The notes under the pieces were generated by a model. It had not been told where the DNA came from. It saw nothing but the letters and a program-made list of their open reading frames with translations, and did no database searches. From positions 1 to 6,570 of the forward strand of contig USDE01000081.1 of NCBI GenBank assembly GCA_900553345.1: 6,570 bases of DNA, in the 5' to 3' direction. Below, piece after piece: positions 1-4,949 of this stretch. The DNA is from an uncultured Collinsella sp. GTDB lineage: Bacteria; Actinomycetota; Coriobacteriia; Coriobacteriales; Coriobacteriaceae. The number at the start of each line of letters is the position of its first letter. Position 1 is the first letter of the stretch. A program made the translations under genes and the position numbers.

Positions 1-960
1 CATCTCGTCGGTGGTGAGTGTTGCCGACGGCGGGTTCTGCACCACGTACACGCTGTTGGGATATGGCTCTACCAGGCGATGCCCGGTGATGGGGTCCATA
101 TTCTGCTGCTGCACGTTAAAGCTGCGGGCGTAGTTGAGCTTGTCGGCGGCAAGGTCGTCCCAGCTGGGCAGCAGGTCGTAGTCGTAGACCTCGTCGAGCG
201 AACCCGTGCGGTAAACGGTGCCGTTGATATAGGTGATCTGATCGACGGGCAGCCCCGCGTCGAGTGCGTCGGCGATCTCGACAATCGCGTGCTCGCCCAT
301 GCCGTAGATGAGGATGTCGGCGCCCGAGTCGAGCAGTACCGAGCGCTTAAGCTTGTCCTGCCAGTAGTCGTAGTGGGCCAGACGGCGCAGGCTCGCCTCG
401 ATGCCGCCGATGATGATGGGAGCGTCCTTAAACGTCTGGCGGATGAGGTTGCCGTAGACCGTGACGGCGCGATTGGGACGGCGCCCCTCCTCGCCGCCAG
501 GCGTGTAGGCGTCGGTGTGGCGGCGATGCTTGGTCACCGAATAGTGGTTGACCATGGAGTCCATGTTGCCGGCACTGACGAGAAAGCCCAAGCGCGGCTC
601 GCCGAGCACGGTGATGCTGGCGGGGTCGGTCCAGTTGGGTTGGCAGATGATGCCCACCTTGTAGCCGTGCGCGTCGAGTACGCGGCTGATGATGGCCATG
701 CCAAAGCTGGGATGGTCCACATAGGCGTCGCCGCAGATGTAGACAAAGTCGCACTGGTCCCAGCCGCGTGCATCCATGTCGGCTCGACTGACGGGGAGGA
801 ATTTATCGCGGCCCGGGCGCCAGGGGCGGGCGGGCGTCGCTTGGGAATGCTTGGCGCGGGCGACCGTGGCCTGCGCCTTGCCGCCGCGCTTTTGCTGCTG
901 GCCCTGTTTGCCCTGCTGACTGCGCTGGTTGTTCTGAGCGTGCTGAGGCTTTTTTGCCAC
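1..960 (-). CDS. ygiQ: YgiQ-family radical SAM protein, N-terminal part (cut by left edge)
   Basis: The 320 residues match the N-terminal half of the YgiQ (UPF0313) family, as I recall it from E. coli YgiQ. Seen in order: FLPVSRADMD (54-63), GDAYVDHPSFGMA (77-89), SAGNMDSMVNHY (129-140), YTPGG and RPNRA (152-165), GGIEASLRRLAHYDYW (185-200) and a DILIYGMGE stretch (215-223). Family members run to roughly 600-750 residues. The radical SAM CxxxCxxC cluster motif comes later in the family, so it would lie off the left edge and cannot be checked. The start is GTG at 960, chosen because GGGAGG (965-970) sits 4 bases upstream and the homologous part begins about 50 codons in. Residues 1-45 are a Gln/Lys/Arg-rich low-complexity tail unlike the rest. 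The exact reaction of the family is not firmly known. It is divergent from the gene at 1214. The family call is secure; the function is not. Confidence 0.93.
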   Translation of the reverse strand, partial: MAKKPQHAQNNQRSQQGKQGQQQKRGGKAQATVARAKHSQATPARPWRPGRDKFLPVSRADMDARGWDQCDFVYICGDAYVDHPSFGMAIISRVLDAHGYKVGIICQPNWTDPASITVLGEPRLGFLVSAGNMDSMVNHYSVTKHRRHTDAYTPGGEEGRRPNRAVTVYGNLIRQTFKDAPIIIGGIEASLRRLAHYDYWQDKLKRSVLLDSGADILIYGMGEHAIVEIADALDAGLPVDQITYINGTVYRTGSLDEVYDYDLLPSWDDLAADKLNYARSFNVQQQNMDPITGHRLVEPYPNSVYVVQNPPSATLTTDEM

Positions 961-964
961 GATC

Positions 965-970
965 CCTCCC
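965..970 (-). promoter_or_regulatory. ribosome binding site deciding the GTG start of ygiQ
   Basis: The minus strand reads GGGAGG followed by GATC and then GTG at 960. There is no in-frame ATG near the start of homology that has a comparable Shine-Dalgarno sequence, so this site fixes the GTG start and includes the Lys/Gln-rich tail in the protein. Confidence 0.7.
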
Positions 971-991
971 GGTGTCTGTATGCTGCACGTA

Positions 992-997
992 ATTGTA
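992..997 (-). promoter_or_regulatory. possible -10 element of ygiQ promoter
   Basis: The minus strand reads TACAAT, a 5 of 6 match to TATAAT, placed about 30 bases ahead of the ygiQ start. This would give a short leader of about 25 bases. No good -35 hexamer lies 17 bases upstream: that position falls in the GC-rich loop of the inverted repeat at 999-1031. Such a promoter might need an activator. This is an inference from sequence match only. Confidence 0.4.
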
Positions 998-998
998 A

Positions 999-1031
999 CC
1001 AGTCTTTTTGGGGCGGGGCTAAAAAGACTGG
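999..1031. repeat. perfect 11-bp inverted repeat between ygiQ and yoaK-like gene
   Basis: Arms CCAGTCTTTTT (999-1009) and AAAAAGACTGG (1021-1031) are perfect reverse complements separated by 11 bases of G-rich sequence. The arm centres are 22 bp apart, about two turns of the helix. The repeat abuts the possible -10 of ygiQ (992-997) and covers the spacer and -35 region. A DNA operator for a dimeric regulator is my preferred reading. It could also be a hairpin in an unmapped transcript. It does not look like a terminator for either gene, because both genes point away from it. Confidence 0.6.
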
Positions 1032-1156
1032 GGGAGTACATGAGCTGGTGAGTGAGAGCGTCGCTGAGCCAGTCGTTTGTTTCCAGACTGTGTATCTGCG
1101 CGTTGGAGAACCCGTCTCGCGCGCACGCCATGTTGTCAATGGGTTACAGTATGAAC

Positions 1157-1174
1157 GGCGGCTATATTTCCGCC
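1157..1174 (+). other. small hairpin in leader of the DUF1275 gene
   Basis: GGCGG (1157-1161) and CCGCC (1170-1174) can pair around an 8-base AT-rich loop, ending 22 bases before the ribosome binding site. The loop contains TATATT, which could instead be a -10 element, but no -35 hexamer is correctly spaced from it. The role is uncertain. Confidence 0.25.
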
Positions 1175-1213
1175 AACGCACGAGAGAGTCGTCAACAAGG
1201 AGGATGCACGACG

Positions 1214-1930
1214 ATGCAGCGTGCCAAACAGATATCGGAGTCTATTGAGCTGGGCATCATCTTGGCGCTCGCCGGTGGCTTTATGGACGTGTATTCGTAC
1301 ATTGGGCGCGACCATGTTTTCGCCAACGCGCAGACGGGCAACATCTTGCTGGTGGGCGTGAGCATCTCGGAGGGCAACTGGGCGCTGGCGGGGCGCTATT
1401 TCTTCCCCGTGGTGTCGTTTGCCGTGGGCATTATGCTTGCCGACCTGGTGCACGAGCGGTTTGGCAGCGTGATCCACTGGCGTCAGGTGACGGTGTTCTT
1501 TGAAGCCGTCATCTTGCTGGGCGTGAGCTTTATCCCCGGTGGCGGTTACAACCTGCTCGCCAACTGCCTTACCTCGTTTGCCTGCGGCATGCAGGTCGAG
1601 AGCTTCCGCAAGATCCACGGTCACGGCATCGCTACGACCATGTGCATCGGCAACTTGCGCAACGCGCTGCAAAACGTGGACGATTACATCATCACCCACA
1701 GGCGCGGCTTTTTGGAAAACGGCCTGCTGTACTTTGGCGTGATCTTTACCTTTGTGTTTGGCGCCGTGTTGGGCAACTGGTGTATTGAGCGCATGGGCCT
1801 GCACGCCATCGTCGTGGCGAGCTTGCTGCTGTTTGTCGCGTTTGCCATCATGTTCATCGACCGCGAGCGCGACTTGCGCTTACGCTGGAAGGTTGCGGCC
1901 GAGGCTTGGAAAGAGGGCTGCCGAAAGTAA
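1214..1930 (+). CDS. YoaK / DUF1275 family integral membrane protein
   Basis: The 238-residue protein is mostly hydrophobic and matches the DUF1275 (YoaK) family of membrane proteins, whose transported substrate or role is not established. Family-type motifs seen are GGFMDVYSYI (21-30), FANAQTGN (36-43), ACGMQ (123-127) and GNLRNAL (146-152). Hydrophobic spans lie at about 13-30, 63-79, 92-107, 112-126, 171-188 and 197-215, so about six membrane segments. The tail after residue 216 is charged (DRERD, then Arg/Lys-rich) and probably cytoplasmic. The reading frame is open upstream, but ATG at 1214 is chosen because AAGGAGG (1197-1203) lies 10 bases ahead and homology starts there. It stands alone: the upstream gene is divergent and a terminator follows 5 bases after the stop. 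I found no convincing promoter. The family call is good; the function is unknown. Confidence 0.9.
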   Translation: MQRAKQISESIELGIILALAGGFMDVYSYIGRDHVFANAQTGNILLVGVSISEGNWALAGRYFFPVVSFAVGIMLADLVHERFGSVIHWRQVTVFFEAVILLGVSFIPGGGYNLLANCLTSFACGMQVESFRKIHGHGIATTMCIGNLRNALQNVDDYIITHRRGFLENGLLYFGVIFTFVFGAVLGNWCIERMGLHAIVVASLLLFVAFAIMFIDRERDLRLRWKVAAEAWKEGCRK

Positions 1931-1935
1931 CCGAA

Positions 1936-1972
1936 TGCGGCAAAGGGGCTGTCCCTTTGCCGCAATATTTTT
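1936..1972 (+). terminator. intrinsic terminator after the DUF1275 gene
   Basis: A perfect 12-bp stem (1936-1947 with 1953-1964) with a 5-base loop is followed by a T-rich tract (ATATTTTT) at 1965-1972. It starts 5 bases after the TAA stop at 1930. It separates this gene from the dehydrogenase downstream, which therefore needs its own promoter in 1973-2095. Confidence 0.9.
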
Positions 1973-1985
1973 CATCGTCTGTTGA

Positions 1986-2036
1986 AACGCTTTAAATAGT
2001 TTGACGTTCTCACGCGTTTTTTGTTTCAAAAGCGTT
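1986..2036 (+). promoter_or_regulatory. upstream region of fucO with an 8-bp dyad (tentative)
   Basis: AACGCTTT (1986-1993) and AAAGCGTT (2029-2036) are inverted copies 35 bases apart. A TTGACG hexamer (2001-2006) resembling a -35 box lies between them, but the position 17 bases on (TTTCAA) is a poor -10. The promoter of the downstream gene must lie somewhere in 1973-2080. I cannot name a regulator: the dyad does not look like a Rex or CcpA site. Confidence 0.25.
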
Positions 2037-2053
2037 AGGATGGGACTCATAGC

Positions 2054-2076
2054 GTGGGGCGTAATGGATGCCCCGC
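2054..2076 (+). other. stem-loop just ahead of the fucO ribosome binding site
   Basis: GTGGGGC (2054-2060) and GCCCCGC (2070-2076) form a 7-bp stem with one G-U pair and a 9-base loop. It ends 7 bases before GGGAGG (2084-2089). It could stabilise the 5' end of the mRNA or affect ribosome access. This is seen only as pairing potential. Confidence 0.4.
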
Positions 2077-2095
2077 ACACGATGGGAGGCTATCA

Positions 2096-3262
2096 ATGGC
2101 TAATCGTTTCGTTCTCAATACCATCTCTTATCATGGTTCCGGCGCCATCAAGGAGATCCCCGGCGAGCTCCAGCGTCGCGGCTACAAGAAGATCTTCGTC
2201 TGCTCCGACCCCGATCTGGTCAAGTTTGGCGTTACCGCTAAGGTGACCGACGAGCTCGACGCCGCCGGCATCGCTTGGAGCCTCTACTCCGAGATCAAGC
2301 CCAACCCCACGATTCAGAACGTCAAGGACGGCGTCGAGGCCTTCAAGGCCGCCGAGGCTGACGCTATCGTGACCATTGGTGGCGGCTCCTCCATGGACAC
2401 CGCTAAGGCCATCGGCATTATTATCAACAACCCCGAGTTCGCCGATGTCCGCAGCCTCGAGGGCGTTGCTCCCACTAAGAACCACGCCGTGTTCACCATC
2501 GCCGTGCCGACGACCGCCGGTACCGCCGCTGAGGTGACCATCAACTACGTCATCACCGACCCCGAGAAGGTCCGCAAGTTCGTGTGCGTCGACACCAACG
2601 ATGCCCCCGAGGTTGCTGTCGTCGATCCCGACATGATGGCTTCCATGCCTGCCGGCCTGACCGCTTCCACTGGCATGGACGCTCTGACCCACGCCATCGA
2701 GGGCTACACCACCAAGGGCGCTTGGGAGCTCTCCGACATGTTCCACTTTGAGGCTATTAAGCTGATCAGCGAGAACCTGCGCGACTCTGTCGCCGAGGCC
2801 AAGTCCGGTCAGCCCGGCTCCGGCCGCGAGGGCATGGCTCTTGGCCAGTATGTCGCCGGCATGGGCTTCTCCAATGTTGGCCTGGGCATCGACCACGCCA
2901 TGGCTCACACCCTGTCCGCTCACTACGACACCCCGCACGGCGTCGCTTGCGCCATGCTGCTGCCGATCGCCATGGAGTTCAACAAGCCGGTTTGCGCCGA
3001 GCGTCTGGCCAAGGTTGCCGTCGCCATGGGCGTTGACACCACGGGCATGAGCACCGACGAGGCTGCCGACGCCGCTATCGCCGCCGTCAAGCAGCTTTCC
3101 GCCGACGTGAATATCCCGCACGTCTGCGAGGCCATGAAGGCTGACGAGATCGAGGTCCTGGCCAAGGACGCCATGGCCGACGCTTGTTTCCCGGGTAACC
3201 CGCGCGAGGCGACGCTCGACGACGTCATCGAGCTCTTCAAGAAGATCTGCCCGGCTGCCTAA
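2096..3262 (+). CDS. fucO: iron-dependent alcohol dehydrogenase, FucO (lactaldehyde reductase) type
   Basis: The 388-residue protein belongs to the group III iron-containing alcohol dehydrogenases and resembles E. coli FucO along its whole length (about 382 residues). FucO interconverts lactaldehyde and 1,2-propanediol with NADH, in the cytoplasm. Seen: MANRFVLN start, nucleotide-binding GGGSSMD (95-101), NNPEFADVRSLEG (111-123), PTTAGTAAEVTINYVITD (138-155), GQYVAGMGFSNVGLG (250-264) and GNPREATLDD (367-376). The metal ligands are all present: Asp195, His199, His267 and His281. ATG at 2096 has GGGAGG 6 bases upstream; the frame is open further up, but homology starts here. Every lysine codon I read is AAG, and codon choice is strongly biased, suggesting high expression. 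It is a single-gene unit between two terminators. The true substrate could be acetaldehyde, propionaldehyde or lactaldehyde. No dehydratase or fucose gene is nearby to decide. Confidence 0.93.
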   Translation: MANRFVLNTISYHGSGAIKEIPGELQRRGYKKIFVCSDPDLVKFGVTAKVTDELDAAGIAWSLYSEIKPNPTIQNVKDGVEAFKAAEADAIVTIGGGSSMDTAKAIGIIINNPEFADVRSLEGVAPTKNHAVFTIAVPTTAGTAAEVTINYVITDPEKVRKFVCVDTNDAPEVAVVDPDMMASMPAGLTASTGMDALTHAIEGYTTKGAWELSDMFHFEAIKLISENLRDSVAEAKSGQPGSGREGMALGQYVAGMGFSNVGLGIDHAMAHTLSAHYDTPHGVACAMLLPIAMEFNKPVCAERLAKVAVAMGVDTTGMSTDEAADAAIAAVKQLSADVNIPHVCEAMKADEIEVLAKDAMADACFPGNPREATLDDVIELFKKICPAA

Positions 3263-3315
3263 CTTGGTTCGGCGGGCCCCTGCCCGTTAGCCCCACAATC
3301 GTCCTCGGACATGTC

Positions 3316-3354
3316 GGAAGCCCCCGCTGCGCACTACGTGCGGCGGGGGCTTCC
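3316..3354 (+). terminator. strong GC hairpin after fucO, weak U-tract
   Basis: A 12-bp perfect outer stem (3316-3327 with 3343-3354) is followed, after a 2-base bulge, by a 5-bp inner stem (3330-3334 with 3338-3342) and a 3-base loop. It lies 53 bases after the stop. The bases that follow (TCCGTCC) lack a real T-run, so it may act as a transcript 3' end stabiliser or an atypical terminator. Confidence 0.7.
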
Positions 3355-3548
3355 TCCGTCCTGCGGAAAGTTTTCAGAGCTTTACCCTGTAGGGTCCCTG
3401 CCGCCACGTAGCAATCAGGGAATCTGGAGGGTGGACGGCGGCTTGGCTACGAGCTGGGGCTGAAGATCTGAACGGATGGGTGCCGTTGCTGGAAGCGCAG
3501 GCGTTGCCGGCGATGATCACTTTGGGACTGGAATTTCCGTATGCTAGT
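3355..3548. other. gene-free spacer between convergent units, unexplained
   Basis: No frame on either strand shows a believable start, ribosome binding site and protein. The stretch is rich in self-complementarity: ACCCT/AGGGT (3384-3395), TCCCTG with CAGGGA (3395-3400 with 3416-3421), GCCGCC with GGCGGC (3400-3405 with 3437-3442) and CGTAGC with GCTACG (3407-3412 with 3446-3451). The last two pairs cross, as in a pseudoknot. It could be a small RNA, a dispersed repeat, a decayed gene or chance. I recognise no known RNA family in it. Confidence 0.35.
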
Positions 3549-3584
3549 AAAAAGGCCTCCGGAGCTGTTGCTCTGGAGGCCTTT
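3549..3584 (-). terminator. intrinsic terminator after ackA (first copy)
   Basis: A 15-bp stem (3551-3565 with 3570-3584, one G-U pair) has a 4-base TGTT loop. On the minus strand it is followed by a run of five T ending at 3549. It lies 22 bases after the ackA stop at 3607. On the plus strand it is followed by CGTTT, so it may also stop reading from the fucO side. Confidence 0.88.
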
Positions 3585-3606
3585 CGTTTACTTGCAAATG
3601 CGCGCG

Positions 3607-4785
3607 TTAGTTGTTCTTGGTCAGGCGCTCGACGTCGTGGGCGATCATGTATTCCTCGTCGGTGGGGATGACCATGACCGTGACGGAAGAGCCGGCGGCG
3701 CTGATGACCTGCGGGCCGTTGCCCACGGCCTCGCGGTTCTTGTTGTTGTCGATGCGTACGCCCAGCCACTCGAAGCAGTCGCAGAAAGCCTTGCGGATCG
3801 ACCAGTCGTTCTCGCCGATGCCGGCGGTAAAGGTGATGGTGTCCACGCCCGCCATGGAAGCGATCATGGAACCGGCCTGCTGCATGGCCTTGTAGGCGAA
3901 CATATCGAAGGCGAGCAGGCAGCGCTCGTCTCCCTCGGAGGCGCGCGTACGGATGTCGCGGGCATCGTTGGAGATGCCCGAGATGGCAAGCAGACCGGAC
4001 TGCTTGTTCATCATGTCGTCGACTTCCTGGTAGCTGTAGCCGCCCTCGCGCTGCAGGTAGCACACGGTAGCCGGGTCAATGGAACCGCAGCGGGTACCCA
4101 TCATCAGACCGTCAAGCGGCGTGAGGCCCATCGTGGTGTCGCGGCAAACGCCGTCCTCAATAGCGGCGAGCGAAGCACCGTTGCCCAGATGGCACGAAAG
4201 CAGACGGTGGCAACGCGAGCCCAGGATCTCCTTGGCCATCATCCACTCGTAACGGTGGCTCGTACCGTGGGCACCGTACTTTCGCACGTGGTACTTGTCG
4301 CACACGTCCTTGGGCAGCGCGTAGGTGTAGGCGACCTCGGGCATGGTCATGTGGAACGAGGTATCGAAGACGGCGACGTTGGGCAGCTCCGGATACTTCT
4401 CGCGGCAATACTCGATTGCCGCGGCCTCGCCATAATTGTGCAGCGGGGCGAGCGGGGCCACCTCAAGGATCTTAGCCATGACCTCATCGTCGACGACCGC
4501 GGAATCATCGAAGTGCCAACCGCCCTGAACGATGCGATGCCCAATGCCATCGATCGTAAAGTCGGTCTTCTCGAGCTCCTCGAGCACGCGAGCAATGGCG
4601 CTGCGATGATCGGGAAAAGGAATCTCCTCGGTCTGCTTGGCACCACCGTTCTCGGAGTGGCCAAAGATGCCCATGTCCGATCCGATACGCTCACAGTTGC
4701 CCTTGGCGAAAACCTCGCGGGTATCGGTATCCAAAAGCTGATATTTAAGGCTCGAGCTGCCGGCGTTGACAACAAGTACGTTCAT
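3607..4785 (-). CDS. ackA: acetate kinase, first copy (AckA-1)
   Basis: The protein is 392 residues, full length for acetate kinase (about 390-410). The enzyme moves phosphate between acetyl phosphate and ADP, giving ATP and acetate, in the cytoplasm. Seen, with Methanosarcina thermophila equivalents in brackets: NAGSSSLK (7-14), Arg84 (R91), PLAPLHN with His116 (H123), Asp141 (D148), YGAHGTSH with His173 (H180), HLGNGAS with Asn202 (N211), GTRCGSIDP with Arg232 (R241), TAGIGEN (320-326) and IPTDEE near the C terminus (E384). Ala172 replaces the usual Phe179 of the acetyl pocket, and Gln87 follows Val86 where His is common. ATG at 4785 has AAGGAG (4790-4795) 4 bases upstream. It lies downstream of a second kinase but behind that gene's terminator, so it is probably transcribed separately. 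It is not linked to pta here. Propionate kinase activity is a possible alternative. Confidence 0.96.
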   Translation of the reverse strand: MNVLVVNAGSSSLKYQLLDTDTREVFAKGNCERIGSDMGIFGHSENGGAKQTEEIPFPDHRSAIARVLEELEKTDFTIDGIGHRIVQGGWHFDDSAVVDDEVMAKILEVAPLAPLHNYGEAAAIEYCREKYPELPNVAVFDTSFHMTMPEVAYTYALPKDVCDKYHVRKYGAHGTSHRYEWMMAKEILGSRCHRLLSCHLGNGASLAAIEDGVCRDTTMGLTPLDGLMMGTRCGSIDPATVCYLQREGGYSYQEVDDMMNKQSGLLAISGISNDARDIRTRASEGDERCLLAFDMFAYKAMQQAGSMIASMAGVDTITFTAGIGENDWSIRKAFCDCFEWLGVRIDNNKNREAVGNGPQVISAAGSSVTVMVIPTDEEYMIAHDVERLTKNN

Positions 4786-4805
4786 GAGACTCCTTCGTGA
4801 TTACA

Positions 4806-4837
4806 GTACGGTCGGCAAACCTATAAGGCGGCCGTAC
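4806..4837 (-). other. stem-loop in ackA-1 leader
   Basis: GTACGGTC (4806-4813) and GGCCGTAC (4830-4837) pair over 8 bp including one G-U, with a 16-base loop. On the minus strand it ends 10 bases before the ribosome binding site at 4790-4795. It may stabilise the mRNA or control translation. No ligand-binding motif is recognised. Confidence 0.45.
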
Positions 4838-4839
4838 CC

Positions 4840-4868
4840 TTAATAAGAAGTTATCAGAATTCAATAAA
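4840..4868 (-). promoter_or_regulatory. possible promoter of ackA-1
   Basis: On the minus strand TTTATT (4863-4868) and TATTAA (4840-4845) are 17 bases apart in an AT-rich stretch that stands out against GC-rich surroundings. The -10 matches 4 of 6 bases and the -35 is weak. The upstream terminator at 4899-4936 argues that some promoter must lie in this gap. Confidence 0.35.
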
Positions 4869-4898
4869 TATCTATTAAACTCTTCGCCCAAAGAGCAT

Positions 4899-4936
4899 AA
4901 AAGGGGGCTGAACGGCACAATGCCATCCAGTCCCCT
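4899..4936 (-). terminator. intrinsic terminator after ackA (second copy)
   Basis: On the minus strand the bases of 4902-4936 fold into a stem (GGGG/CCCC base, CTG/CAG, then GGCA/TGCC) with a small internal loop and a 3-base loop, followed by TTTT at 4902-4899. A second, weaker hairpin follows (CTCTT with AAGAG, 4880-4895) with a TTTAAT tail. The pair could act as tandem terminators. It starts 14 bases after the stop at 4950. Confidence 0.8.
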
Positions 4937-4949
4937 CCCCTTGCATCAA

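Noticed and set aside
1052..1213. N-terminal extension of the DUF1275 protein by 54 codons
   Set aside because: The frame is open upstream, but the strong AAGGAGG at 1197-1203 and the start of family homology both point to ATG 1214.
79..1248. Long plus-strand open frame of 389 codons opposite ygiQ
   Set aside because: It is the antisense of a clear YgiQ gene, has no ribosome binding site at its start, and is low in complexity. High-GC codon bias opens the opposite frame.
1973..2095. Rex (redox) operator upstream of fucO
   Set aside because: Rex sites resemble TTGTGAANNNNTTCACAA. Only scattered TTGAAAC and GTTTCAA pieces are present, too far apart to form such a site.
2093..3121. Minus-strand open frame of 342 codons opposite fucO
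   Set aside because: It is Gly/Val/His-rich shadow sequence of the highly biased fucO gene, with no ribosome binding site or recognisable family.
3361..3540. Riboswitch or tRNA in the 3361-3540 spacer
   Set aside because: I could not find a T-loop GTTCRANNC, a cloverleaf or a known riboswitch core, and it does not precede a gene on the correct strand.
3374..3606. C-terminal tail of a minus-strand frame reading through 3374-3606 (possible small protein)
   Set aside because: It crosses the ackA-1 terminator in a different frame, has no start signal of its own, and its sequence looks random, so it is described as spacer.
3541..4800. Plus-strand open frame of 419 codons opposite ackA-1
   Set aside because: It is the antisense shadow of a complete acetate kinase, it runs straight through a terminator, and it resembles no protein family I know.
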